Assembly: GCA_902651635.1 (NCBI GenBank)
Contig: CACRSC010000023.1
Coordinates: forward strand, 36,324 to 100,323
Source: Mastigamoeba balamuthi
Lineage: Eukaryota; Evosea; Mastigamoebida; Mastigamoebidae
DNA: 64,000 nt
Direction: 5' to 3'
Of this stretch, positions 11,267 through 22,521 are shown piece after piece. A program made the position numbers and the translations under genes. Every line of letters begins with the position of its first letter. Within the stretch, counting starts at the first letter, position 1. A model generated the notes under the pieces. It ran no database searches. It worked only from the letters and a program-made list of their open reading frames with translations, and was not told the origin of the DNA.

Positions 11267-12829
11267 ATGCTGCCTCACACGGCACTCATCTTGCTCCTCG
11301 TCGCCACGCTGGCTGCGCGTGCGTGGCCGGTGCCCGTCCTCGTGACGACGAACCTCGTCCACGACAACTTCATTCCCTGGCGGGTCATGAAGCTGCCCTC
11401 GGACCAGCTCTACGCGTCGCCCGAGTTCTGGGTCATCGGCACCAGCGACGTTGGCCCGCGTGTCTACCGCTGGGGCTTCGCAGACGAGCAGCCCTCGGCT
11501 TTCTGCGACATCATCCCGTACAATGACCCGCAGAATCCATTCCACCAGGTCCGATTCGCTCCTCCGCTTCGTCTTGTTTCGCGCGGTGTTCCGTTTTTTC
11601 GTCCACGGAAAATGCCCAGTGATTTACCTCGTCGTTTCACCGATTTCTGAGGAATGCAACTGAGCGCATCGTATGTCCCGCAGTATTCGGTGATCATCAG
11701 GTCCGCGGCGCCCACGATGACGCAGCGGGCGAGCGGGGCGAGTTGGACGGGGCTGCTTCTCGGGGGGTCGCTGATCAGCAAGGACGCTGCCACTCTGGGC
11801 ACGCAGTACTCGTTCTCAGCGATGATCGACTACAACGGGTTCACGAGGTGGTGGACGGCCCGCTATCTGGCACTCGACCCGCCCCAGTCGTGGCAGCGGT
11901 GCAACGGGACCACCAACGTCGTTGACGAAAAACCGTTCAATCAGTCAGAGCCGGTTCTGACCGTTGTCGAGTCCATCACATGCATTGAGGGCACTACGTC
12001 GCTTTTCAGCAGGATGCAGGTATCGACAGCCACGGGGTTCCCCACAGCCGAGCGCATTGCATACGGATATGGAGCCATCATCGGGATTGACAACTCGTGG
12101 GACCTTTCCAAGATGTTCATGTGGACAGCCCTCTGTCCCGGATGCGTCAGCTACATACAGCATCTGCCCGGCATCATGGCGTGGCCGAGGAAGAACATCG
12201 CGGTGACCTCCCCGCAGATATTCGAGGACAGCATGTGGCTTCTGGGAGCTTTTTTGACTCCGGGGCGGGACTCGGTCATTCACAACGACCCGAATTCCTA
12301 TATGCTATCTGCACACCAAGGGTTTGTCCGTGGCCTCGATTCCACGACAATCATCCGGTGGTACGCCCAGAACTTCAACGCTTCAGAGATGATTCCATCA
12401 TCGATGGTGCTGGTCGAGTCCCCGTACTGGTGGTGCCAGTCCGTGGCCGAGTACTACGAGCGCACAACAGGCAAGAGATGTATGATGCTTATCAAGTGGC
12501 TCCCAGGACAGGACCACACCAAGATGTGGGAGATCTGTGACCCGCGGTTCGGCCCCGGGATTACCTTTGACAACACGTGTAACATCGTGTCGGTGGACTC
12601 TCACTCGCACGCCGATTATGCAACTGTAACGTATGTCAGCCAGAGTGGCTCTGTGCTATGGACTCAGAACGTCCCCGGCTCTACAAAGCTGTATCCCCTC
12701 AGAGAAAAGCCCATTGCGACCATTCTCCGTGACGGTCAGAGCCAGGTTTCCTTCCCGGCCTCCCTGGTCGGCGCAGGTTACTACCAGGGTGTCACCACGA
12801 TCTGGAGCCTCGTTACTCCGCTCAAGTAG
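11267..12829 (+). CDS. Secreted protein of unknown function
   Basis: The ATG at 11267 opens a clear signal peptide (MLPHTALILLLVATLAARAW). A single intron (about 11549-11683) joins PQNPFHQ to YSVIIRSAAPTM, and the second exon runs to the stop at 12829. That gives about 475 residues rich in aromatic residues, with eight or so cysteines and several NxS/T sites. No membrane span or GPI tail is visible, so the product is probably soluble and extracellular or lysosomal. I do not recognise the family. It could be a glycoside hydrolase or lectin-like protein, but no catalytic motif can be assigned. Confidence 0.75.
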
Positions 12830-13050
12830 GCACATTCAGTCCGATAGTCAGCAAGGTGAATAATCCGTGGCTCTGCTCCTCGCAATGTACAAGATGACCT
12901 TGTGGTACCAATGTACAGAGAGATTCATCTCCACAGGCATCCAAACAGTACTATTCCACAGCAAAAACGTGAAGTGAAAACATAAGAATGATGTTCTGTC
13001 TTCTGATCACTGTATTTTGTTGTTTGTCCCTCGGGGGCTGCAAGGCTCAT

Positions 13051-14568
13051 TCACAGGCTCATCCACAAGCTGAGGCAGACCGCAATGAGAGACGAGACCA
13101 GAGGCCCAGCTGCGGAATTGTCTTCGGAGCTCGAGGTCGTGGTCGTGCTTGTTCCTGTGCTTGTTTCCGTGGTGGTAGAGGACGTGTCCGATATCGTGAG
13201 GCTGTCCGTATCGGCGGTCTCGGTTCCAGTGGCAGACCCCGTCACAGTGACAGTGACAGACGTGGAGGTGTACGTCACGGAGACAGTCCTCGAAGTGCTG
13301 TTGATAGTTACTGAGCTGAACTGGCCGGACAGAGACGTCGCGGTGATCACGGATGAGGTTCCTTCCGTAAACGTCGAGGGCAGCACGAGTGCTCCCCCGA
13401 GTGTCGCAGTCCCCGAGACAGTTATCGTCGCTGCGGTCTTGGATAGCTTGATGGTTCCCGCGGTGGTCAGTGCTGTTGCCCACGACTGGCCAGTCACATT
13501 CCACGTGCTCGTCGAGTCGATTACGATGGACACGCCCCTCGACCTGCCATTCAGGGTCGACGAAGTGTTGAAGTACAACACCGCCGTGCTCGTGGAGGAG
13601 GCCAATGCGTTGCCAGAGAGTGTCTGCGACACTGCAGTCAGCAGCACATTTGCCCCCTTGATGGCCCACAGCAGCGTTGAGAACGCAGAGACCAGAGTAG
13701 CATTCTCCAGGGTGATCTCGGCCTCTTCGTCGTTGGTCCCGTCGACGTAGATCAGGGACTTGGTGTCGCTCAGGCACACGCTGCTAGAAGCCGAGGTCAG
13801 CTCGAGGGTGCTGTCCTTGATGATGAGGCTCGACCGTCCCGCCGTAGCATCACCAGACGTGCTGCAGTAGATCTTGACGCCCTGGCACACACCCGAGATG
13901 TAGGTGCCGTCGTAGAGGTGCGCCTTGTTGCGCCCCTCGATCGTGATCGCCTCGGTGTTGGTCGCGCTGATGCTGCACCCATGCGTCTCGATGGTCCCGG
14001 TGCTGTAGATCCCGGGGGAGCCCTGCCCCGACGCCTTCATGGTGCCGCCGTACGCGATGACCGTCCCGCCGCCCCTGTCGTTGGAGAGGGGTGCGCCGTG
14101 GGCGCCGTAGGTCGTGATGTCCACGTTGTCGATGCGGATGTAGCCGCCGTACGTCGAGTCGACGCCGTGGCCCAGAGAGCCGTAGCACACGATGGTGCTG
14201 TTGGCCATCGTCAGCGTCCCGTTGTACGCGAACGCCCCGTTGGCGCCCTTGCCCGTGGTCAGGATGCTCACGTTGACCATCTTGACGACCCCTCCCTTGG
14301 CTGCCAGGACGCCGGCGTTGAGCCCGTAGAAGCTGCTGCTGTCCTCGCTCGAGGTCCCGCCGATGGTGGTCACATTGACGTTGCTCAGGACAATCGTCGA
14401 CCCCGTCAGGTACGCGCAGGCCCCCGACGTGTCGTCCGCCGCCGTGTAGAGAACTCCGCTCGTCATGGTGCTGGTGCTGCCCGACTTCTGCTGCAGGACG
14501 GCGTCGTACAGAGCACAGCGCGCGAGGGAGGACAGGAGCGAGAGGACGAGGATGGTGGTTGTTTTCAT
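13051..14568 (-). CDS. Ser/Thr-rich beta-helix surface protein, probable GPI anchor
   Basis: This is a single exon of 505 residues. I chose the ATG at 14568 because it starts a signal peptide (MKTTTILVLSLLSSLARCAL), and a TATA-like box lies just upstream. The body shows many short parallel-beta-helix-like strands with repeated patterns such as NVNVTTIGG, MVNVSILTTGKGANG and MANSTIVCYGSLGHG. A Ser/Thr-rich stalk follows (TSVTVTVTGSATGTETADTD, TSTTTTSSSEDNS), then a hydrophobic C terminus (LVSSLIAVCLSLWMSL) typical of GPI addition. The repeat style resembles right-handed beta-helix adhesins of bacteria and protists. The function is probably adhesion or cell coat; no enzymatic motif was seen. 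Confidence 0.75.
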   Translation of the reverse strand: MKTTTILVLSLLSSLARCALYDAVLQQKSGSTSTMTSGVLYTAADDTSGACAYLTGSTIVLSNVNVTTIGGTSSEDSSSFYGLNAGVLAAKGGVVKMVNVSILTTGKGANGAFAYNGTLTMANSTIVCYGSLGHGVDSTYGGYIRIDNVDITTYGAHGAPLSNDRGGGTVIAYGGTMKASGQGSPGIYSTGTIETHGCSISATNTEAITIEGRNKAHLYDGTYISGVCQGVKIYCSTSGDATAGRSSLIIKDSTLELTSASSSVCLSDTKSLIYVDGTNDEEAEITLENATLVSAFSTLLWAIKGANVLLTAVSQTLSGNALASSTSTAVLYFNTSSTLNGRSRGVSIVIDSTSTWNVTGQSWATALTTAGTIKLSKTAATITVSGTATLGGALVLPSTFTEGTSSVITATSLSGQFSSVTINSTSRTVSVTYTSTSVTVTVTGSATGTETADTDSLTISDTSSTTTETSTGTSTTTTSSSEDNSAAGPLVSSLIAVCLSLWMSL

Positions 14569-14599
14569 GTCCGTGTTTGCTACAGTGTTGTAATAATAA

Positions 14600-14640
14600 C
14601 TGCAGTGCGGTGTGAGGCCCTTATATCGTACTGGGTGACG
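14600..14640 (-). promoter_or_regulatory. TATA-like promoter of the beta-helix gene
   Basis: Read on the minus strand, GATATAAGG near 14625 lies about 55 bp upstream of the ATG at 14568. This spacing suits a TATA box with a short 5' leader. Confidence 0.45.
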
Positions 14641-14903
14641 CAATCATCCACCCCGCACGATACCGCGAACAGTAGTCGGCGCTTTTCCTCCTGCTTACGT
14701 TGGTGGGGGTGTGGGGGCACGAAAACCGAATTCGCCGACAGATCGAAACTCAGTGAGCCACGCAATTCGGTTGTTATGCGTGACCGTCTCCGCGTTCACC
14801 CTCCTTCCCCCCTCGAATGAGCACTGGCCGCATGATTGCCAAAAGGTGTCGCCAGTGCCCACGGTGCAACTACGAACAGTTTTTTCCACGAGCGTCGTAG
14901 TAT

Positions 14904-16042
14904 TCAGCGCAGGAGTGCCTTAACATTGAGAACCCCGAGAAGAAGGAGAGGGATCACGGCAGAGTCGGTAGCTATTCCGGACTCGATAGAGAGGACAGCG
15001 CAGCTCGCAGCAGCGTCCGAGAGGAGCGACGTGACCCGCCCCTCGAGAAAGCGCTCTGCTCCGCCAACGGGGACCGGGAACCCCGCGAGCATCGACACCG
15101 AGAGGACGTCGAGGACTCCCCGAGTGACGGCACCCTCGACGAGCTGCACCAGCTGGCGCGGCGACAGCATGGCGGGCTCCAGCGGGCAGGGATCGCCATC
15201 GATGATGGCGTGTCTGATGAGCACTCTCCTCGTGCAGGGCTTCAGGCCGAACTGGTCCAGCAGCTCCCTTGCGTGCCTGGTCACTATCTGCCCGGCCGGG
15301 ACGACGACAGTACGGGCTACGACCACCATCTCGCCACGGGCGATCTTGGTCGCCACGCCGAGAGCAGCGCAGAAGCCCGACCTTGGGGACAGCCATGGTG
15401 AGCCGTGCGACCCCCTTGAGATCGGGATCTCTCACCTCGCGGGATTGACAGCCGCTCCCTCGGGGATCCACACGTCCTCCGGGACCACCTCGCCGACAGG
15501 CGGCAGGAACTGCTCGCTCAGGGCGTCCACGAGCCTCGAGACGTCGCCAGGAGGAAGGCCGGTGACCAGCAGGAGGTCGTTGCCAGCCACCAGCTCGGCC
15601 GCCTCGTGGGAGAACCCTGCGCCCTCCATGGCGGCCCGGAGAGAGGGCTTGTGGCCGGCGATGACCGCGCCGGTGTCCCTGAAGGCAGCCCGGAGCGCCC
15701 TGTTGAGCGACGCCTGCATGGGCTGCGGGCTGGCAGCGAGCACCCACGCACTGCGGCCCCACCGGCGCACAGCACGGCCCACACGCTCGGCGAGCACACT
15801 CGAGCGTCCTTTCGCCCCCGCGGAGCTGTGAGGAAGAGCGGAGAGCTGGTGGTGCGCGGGGGGTACTGGGCTCGGAGCATGTGGTGGGCACTGAGGTCCC
15901 GGCGGCGTCGTGGGAGGATCCTGAGCTCGGGCGGGGCAGGCGGTTGGCCCCGGGAGGCGATGGCGGCCACTCGGCGATCATACTCCTCCCGCATGATGAA
16001 GCCCGCGTCGAGGAGCTCCCTAAGTTTCTCTTCCGTGTCCAT
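14904..16042 (-). CDS. Divergent uL10/P0-like protein with SHOCT-like N terminus
   Basis: Exon 1 (ATG at 16042) starts with a SHOCT-like helix pair (MDTEEKLRELLDAGFIMREE). Later exons align by eye with the ribosomal stalk protein P0/uL10. RDTGAVIAGHKPSLRAAMEG matches the P0 segment around GKAVVLMGKNTMMRKAI. GNDLLLVTGL matches GNVGFVFT. IPEGAAVNPARSGFCAALGV matches the VPAQNTG...FFQALGI linker, TKIARGEMVV matches TKISRGTIEI, and SVSMLAGFPVPVG matches the hinge before the stalk. A 54-nt intron joins NPAR to SGFCAAL cleanly. The P1/P2-binding helices and the acidic C-terminal tail of P0 are missing; the protein ends LLLLGVLNVKALLR. It is therefore unlikely to be the housekeeping stalk protein. 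A ribosome-assembly (MRT4-like) or unrelated role is possible. Confidence 0.6.
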
Positions 16043-16087
16043 TCTCTCGCCTCGCACGTGGCGTTATGTTGCGTGTAACGCAGAATC

Positions 16088-16125
16088 AAGAGATATCTCG
16101 GGGGAAAATCCTGAAGAATCCGGGG
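16088..16125. promoter_or_regulatory. Bidirectional promoter with AGAGATATCTCGGGG
   Basis: The 110-bp gap between the divergent uL10-like and ECM29 genes carries GAGATATCTC, a perfect 10-bp palindrome, at about 16091-16100. It is followed by an A-rich/CCGGGG stretch and ACATAAATTG before the ATG at 16154. Confidence 0.45.
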
Positions 16126-16153
16126 ATACAGCGAACACATAAATTGTTGGGCG

Positions 16154-19100
16154 ATGGCGGACGCGGATTGTTCGGCGGCCGAGAGGCTTGCAGTGCGCCT
16201 GGCCCTCGCCGAGGACGCCCAGCTCCAGTCCTTCGTCGACGCGAACCTCGTCGCCGCCCTCGGCCTCCTCTCCTCCCCCTCCGAGCGCGCCCGCACTCAG
16301 GTCCTCCAGCCCCCCCAACACAGCGACAACGCCGCGTCTCACGCCGCTTCACCAACGCTTCCGCGCAGGCCCTCGACGTCCTCAACGGTCTCCTGCGGCG
16401 GCTGCGCGGCGCCTCGGCGGTCGTTCCGCCGCTGCAGNAACGCCGCGTCTCACGTCGCTTCACCGACGCTTCCGCGCAGGCCCTCGACGTACTCAACGGT
16501 CTCCTGCGGCGGCTGCGCGGCGCCTCGGCGGTCGTGCCGCCGCTGCAGGTGCTGGCCGACATGGTGGCCGAGGGCGCTGGCCCCCTGACCCGCGCGCTGG
16601 GCGCCGTCTACCTCGAGCTCTCGTCGGCCCGCACGCCCGACGCCGGCCAGCGCGCCCGCGCGGCCCTGCGCGCCCTCGACGGCGTCGGGGCGAAGCCTGC
16701 GTCGCAGCAGGAGCCGCTGCTGCACCTGGCGCTGGCGGCGATGCCGGGGCTGCCCGGGGCCCCGCGCCAGAGGGCCGACGCCCGCGCGCTGCTGGCGTTC
16801 GCCCGCGACGTGCTGCTCGCGCGGACGTCTGGCGAGCTGGCGCCCGGGCTCAGCGAGGCGGCCCAGCGGCGCGTGTTCGGGCGCGACGGCAGGAGGCTGG
16901 CGGACGCGGGGGCGCTGGCGTCGCGCAAGGCCGCGGTGACGGCGTGGCTGGCAGAGGCGCACAAGAGCGAGTGGTACTCGGAGCAGGACCTCTTCCCCGT
17001 AGCCCTCTGCGCGGCCACAGAGGGTGCGCTCGCCACGCCCGTGCAGCTCGCTGCTGACGCGAGAGCGCCCTCCGGCTCACCCCCCCCTCGCTCGTGCAGG
17101 GTCGCAGACGGTATCTTCGGACGGCGAGACGCTGCTGAGGAAGTTCGGGCGCCAGGAGGCGAAGAAGCCCAACCTGGAAGACAAGGAGGTGATCTCGTGG
17201 GAAGGGGGAGGGAAGGGAAGCTGGCCTGACTCTACGACTCTGCCCTGCCTACCCACCAGTTTGTCGCGGAGCTGTTTGCGATGCTGCTGGGGGACGACAC
17301 GAAGAAGGCAACAACGATGGAGCAGAGCCAGGCCTGCCGCTGCCCGGGCTCGCACACCCTCAAGTGCGCCCACGCTCGCACGCCGATCCCCTCACACGCG
17401 CTCATCCGTTGCTGCCGCCTGCAGGCTGAGGCTGCTGGCCGTCCTCTCGACGTCGGTCGCCGCGGCGAACATGTTCCCGCAGACGTTGCAGGCGATCTTC
17501 CAGAGCGTCTACGGCGACGGCGCGACGATGCGCCTGCGCAAGGCGGGCATGGGGTTCGCTCAGTGGGTGTTCATGCACGCGACAGCCGCGCTGCTCACCG
17601 TCATGGCCCCCATCGTCTCGGCGGGCATCATGAAGCTCGTCGCCTCCCTGCGCGAGTCGGCCGACAGGGACGCCGGCGAGCTCCGCGGGTTCGCCTACAC
17701 CGCGATGGGCCTGCTGGCCAAGCGCGTGCCCGCGGTCGTCTCCAAGGACTGCGCGACCCTCGAGACGCTGTTCGGCATGCTGCGCGAGGAGGCCACCGGC
17801 GTCGCGAGGACGTCGCTGCGCGACGCCCTCTACAGCGTGGCCTGCGCGTACAAAGACCCGCAGGCCGAGGCTGCCCGTGCCATCCACGCCACGCTGCTCG
17901 CAGCGGTCAAGTCCGGCGACCCCGACTCCCAGATTGTCGCCCTCAAGGTGCCGCAGCTGCGCTTCCCAGACTCCTTCCCGAGCCCTCTGACGCGCTTTCC
18001 TCCTCGCGCAGAGCAACAACTACGTCTTCCCGTTTGCCGACGTGGAGGCGAGGTGCCTGTGCGTGCTGGGCTCGCTGACGGAGAGGGCGGAGATCAGGGA
18101 GGAGGCGCAGCGCGGTCTGCGGCCGTTCGCTCGCCTGGACGCTGGCGACGTCTCGCCCTCGCCGACGGAGCCGTTCCCGGGCTGGGTCGACGTCACGCGG
18201 GCCGTCCACGCGCTGTGCGCCTCACTGGCGTCGGACCAGAGCGCTCTCTCGAGGAAGGCGATGCCGCACATGAGAGAGTCGCTCAGGTTCGTGCGCGCGT
18301 GCGCCGAGGACGCTGCCAAGCGCAGCGGGACGCCGCTGCAGCGGTTCCTGGCGGCCTCCGCGTCGGGGGACGAGGGCGCCAAGGACGCGCTGCTCAAGTA
18401 CGTCGAGATGGTCGAGAACACGCTGAGAGCGCGGGGACCGGACGACCTGCACCACCTGGCGGTGACGCAGCTCCACGAGGCCGTGTGGAGCACCGTCTCA
18501 GACCCCGCCATGTGCTTCAAGTTCGCCCAGGACCTCCCCTTCCTCGTGTACGTTTTCCCCTCCCCCCCTTTCCCTAGAAGGCCTCTCGCTTCCCCGCGCG
18601 CTGACCCCTTCTCCCCTCTCCCTCGCAGCGAGCTGCTGTCGTACGGGCCCACCGAGTCGCGGGAGGCCGCGGCGAGGGTGATCGCGGTGATTGCCGTGTC
18701 GACCGGGGCAGAGCAGATGGTGCGCGCGATGGTGCAGAAGCTGCTCGAGACCCTCTCTTCCCACGAGGGCGCTGCGGGCGTCGCCGCCTGCGGCCACCTC
18801 TGCGCGCTGGGGTACCTCGTGGGCCGCGCGGGCCCCTCGAGCCCGGTCTTCGCGGAGCTGGCGCCCAGGGCTCTCGAGGTGCTGCACAAGGTGCTGCGGT
18901 CCGCCACAGAGCCCCCCGCCGCGCTCTGCTCCGCCCTCCGAGCTGTGGGCGCCATTGGCAGCGCGGGTAGCCTCCCGATCCCCGCCGAGGGCAAGGAGAA
19001 CGACCTCACCAAGGCCTCGCTGCTCAAGGTGCTGGCCATGCACGCCAAGTCGCAGGAGAGGACCGTGCGTTGCTGTTGCGCCCCCTGGTGTTCAACGCTC

Positions 19101-22100
19101 TGGCATTGCGCTCGGCCTCACACGCGCGTCCCGCAGGTCGCTGAGGCAGCTGTCGTCACGATAGGGGACCTGTTCCTCGGCGAGAGGCAGGCGCCGTTCC
19201 AGGACCGCGCCATCGCGGCGCTGTTCGACCTCGGCGAGACCAAGAACGAGGAGGTCCTCTTCGCTGCGGGGGACGCCCTCTCGCAGATCACCTGCGTGAG
19301 TCATCGCTGGCGTTTCTTGGTTTCCTGGCCCGCTCTGAATGCCTGCGCGCACAGGGCTGGGAATCGAGCGCTGCCCGGGACTGCTGTGCGCCGCAGGGGA
19401 CGGCCAAGAGGGAGGCCGCCCTGGGCGCAGGGGCGCCGGAGGAGCCAATGCGCGCGGTGCTGCGGCAGATCGTGTCGTTCTTCTCGCTGTCGCAGCTGCG
19501 CAGGTCGTCTGCGTGCATGTGGCTCCTGGCGCTCGTCTCGCACGCCGGCGCGCACCCCCTGATCGCCGCCAACCTCGAGGAGATCCAGCGCCTCTTCCTC
19601 GGGCTCCTCGGCGACAACAACGGTGCGTCCTCGTGATTCCCGCAGAGATTCAATTGAATTGATTCAATTCATTTTTGTATGAGCGCAGAGATCACGCAGC
19701 AGGTCGCGGCGCAGGGGCTGGTGGCCACGTACGAGAGGGGGTCGCAGGAGAGCAAGGACCGCCTGGTGTCGTCGCTGCTGGGGACGATCGGGCTGCCGGG
19801 CAGGGCGCCGCCTCCCGCGAGGCCCGCGGTCATCGTGGGCTCCGTCGACGACGTGCTGTTCCCCGCGGGCGCGCTCGGCGAGCTCCCCAAGGACGTCGGC
19901 GCGCTGACGACGTACAAGGAGCTCTGCAGCGTGGCCTCTGAGCTCGGGCGCCCGGACCTCGTCTACAAGTTCATGAACCTCGCGGGCCACAACGCCGTGT
20001 GGAACTCCAAGCGCGGGGCCGCGCTCGCAGCGCTCGGCATCGCCGCGTCGGCGCGCGAGCAGCTGGCGCCGCTGCTGCCGCGCCTCGTGCCGCTGCTGTA
20101 CCGCCAGAGCTACGACCCCAACCCGCGCGTCGCGCAGGCGATGTCGAGCATCCTCGCCTCGGTGGCCCCGGACCCGCGGGCCGCCGTCGAGCAGCACTAC
20201 GCGGCCGTCGTGCAGTGCCTCGTCGACGGGCTCTGCGTCGAGCAGTGGCGCGTGCGCGAGGCCAGCGCCGCCGCGCTCGGCGAGGCGCTCGTGGGCCGCC
20301 CGTTCGCGCCCGTGCGCCCGCACCTCGACCGCCTCGTGCACGACCTCTTCCGCGTCGCCGACGACGTCAAGGAGACCACGCGCAAGGCCGGCGTGGCCGC
20401 GCTCAGGGCGCTCTCGGCGTTCTGCGAGCGCGTGTGCGACACGGAGCAGAGCCCGCGCGCGCAGGTCGCCGAGGGCCTCGAGTCGCTGGTGCCGCTGCTG
20501 CTCCACGCGGGGATCGTGTCGGCGGTGCCGCAGGTGCGCGCGTGGAGCGTCAACCTGCTGGTCAGGCTCTGCCGCGTCTCGGGGCAGTGCATCCGCCCGC
20601 ACGTGCCCGTCATCGTCGAGGTCCTCCTCAACGCGCTGTCGTCGCTCGAGCCCCAGCAGCTGTCCGCCAGCGTCTCTCTTTCTCCACACTCACTCTTCTG
20701 CGTGCCATTCACGATTGACACTTGGCCGGTTCTCTGCAGCAATTACATCGCGTTCCACGCCGAGATGCTCGGGATTCAGCAGGAGGAGCTCGGCGACATG
20801 CGCCTCAAGAGTGCGTCCCGCGGTTCTGGCGCTTGACTCCAGTTTCAATTGTATTGGTTTGCGTGCGCAGTGTCGATGTCGTCGCCGCTCAGCGAGGCGC
20901 TGGAGCGCTGCGCGCAGCACACGGACGCCTCCAACGCCGCCGCCGTGTGCGAGCGGCTCGTCGAGGTGATCTCGCACGGCGTGGGGCTGCCGACGCGCGC
21001 CGGGGCCTCGCGCTTCATCACGGCGCTCGCCGTGCGCGGCTCGGGCGAGTCGCTGCGCCCGCACGCCGCCGCTCTGGCCCGCGCCATCCTGCGCGCGGCC
21101 AACGACGAGAGCCCCACCGTGCGCAGGTCGCACACGACGGCCCTCTCGCACGTCGCGCGCTTCTGCCCGCCGGGCGTCGTGCGCTCGGTCTGCTCGGAGC
21201 TGCGCGCGATGCTCGCGGACGGGTCTGCGCCCGAGCCGCTGCGCGCGACGTGCGCCGAGTGCTACCGCGAGCTGCTCAAGAACGCGCAGGAGGCGCTGGG
21301 CCCCGCGCTGCCCGACGTGGTCCCCGTGGTCTTCTTCGGCCGCTCGGACCCCGCGCCCGGGGTCGCCGCGGCGTTCCGCGAGGCGTGGGCCGAGGCGCCC
21401 GTCGCGGGCGTTGGCAAGCACTGCGAGGGCATCGTCGCCATCGCCGAGGCCGCGATGGCCCAGAGCAGCTGGTCCGCCAAGGCGCAGGCGGCGGGCGCGC
21501 TGGCCGCGCTGGCCAAGGACGCGGGCGAGAAGGACCTCGCGCCGCTGGTGCCCCGCGTGCTCGACATGCTCGTCGGCGGCCTCGCGGGCCGCACGTGGGA
21601 CGGCAAGGAGGCCGTCGTCGACGCCATCGCGGGCGTGTGCCGCGTGGCGGGGCCGCAGATGCTCGGCGAGGCCCGCTGCGCCGCGGTGGTCGCCGCGCTG
21701 GCCAAGGAGAGCGACAGGAAGGCCAACGCCGAGTACCGCTGCCACGCGGTCGAGGCGCTGGCGTCAGCGCTCGAGAGGCTGCCGTCGCCCTCGTCGTACG
21801 CGGTCGCGGGGCCCGTGCTGCTCCGGGCGCTGGACGACACAGAGGCCGCGCGCGGCGCGTCCAAGGCGCCCGGGGACTCGGCGACGGACGAGCAGCGCAA
21901 GAAGGAGGCGGCGGAGGAGTCGTCGAGGAGCGCGCGCATGCTGGAGCACGTGCTCAAGGGGCTCGCGAGCTGCTGGCTCCAGGCGGAGCAGGGCGCCCGC
22001 CGGGACAGCTGCGGCGCCGTGTCCGGCGCTGCCGTGCGCTCGGCCGCGCTCTCGGACGCCATCCCCGTGCAGACCGCCGCGCTGTCGCTCTGCTACGCGG

Positions 22101-22387
22101 TTTTCCACGTGATCGCCGAGCAGGAGCTCCCGCAGGAGCACGTCGTGGCCTGCCTGGGCGTGGCGAGGGGGGCGACGGGGTCGAGGCACGCGGCGGTCAG
22201 GGGCGCTGCGCTGGACGCGATGCACGAGGCCGCTGGCAGCGCGAGGGGCCTGCGGTGCGTCGAGGCTGTGCCTTGCGAGGTTCTCGAGGACGCCGTGCGC
22301 TCGATGAAGCTCGACACGCAGGAACTGCAGAACCGCTCCTCTCAAGTGCTCTCGAGGCTGCGTACCGTGTACTCGTCTCACTTGTAG
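16154..22387 (+). CDS. ECM29: Proteasome adaptor/scaffold ECM29 (HEAT repeats)
   Basis: This is a long multi-exon gene encoding HEAT repeats. The N terminus (ERLAVRLALAEDAQLQSFVD) and the central segment match the ECM29 family well. The central block TYKELCSVASELGRPDLVYK, with FMNLAGHNAVWNSKRGAALA, corresponds almost residue for residue to the conserved TYKELC...DLVYKFMNLA.H.A.WNS..GAA block of ECM29. It is followed by QLAPLLPRLVPLLYRQSYDP. ECM29 clamps the proteasome core to the regulatory particle and links it to vesicles and motors. Introns are visible near 17040-17420, 17950-18010, 18550-18630, 19065-19140, 19300-19400, 19625-19680, 20665-20740 and 20810-20870. The stop is at 22387. The 5' part (16300-16550) is damaged by a frame change in a C7 run and by a duplicated 110-bp segment next to an N, so the true sequence there is uncertain. 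Confidence 0.92.
16328..16548 (+). repeat. Near-identical 110-bp direct duplication inside ECM29, flanking an N
   Basis: 16328-16437 and 16439-16548 are 110-bp copies with about four mismatches, separated by a single N at 16438. Both encode the same helix (ASAQALDVLNGLLRRLRGAS). ECM29 homologues need only one. This is most likely an assembly or allelic artefact. Confidence 0.9.
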
Positions 22388-22521
22388 TCCCGAGTCGTAG
22401 CCACTTGCAGCCCCCAGCAGCAGAGGACAATAAAACCGACAGCAATTGTGGCAATTGAACTCGCGAGTCAGAAAGACGGCCAGGGTTTGAGCAAATCGGG
22501 CAAACGGCGGTTCTGCTCTCG

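Noticed and set aside
16304-16326. A 23-nt intron in ECM29 (GTCCTCC...ACACAG)
   Set aside because: It would restore the frame, but it is too short to be credible and removes conserved residues. An error in the adjacent C7 run near a known bad spot explains the frame change better.
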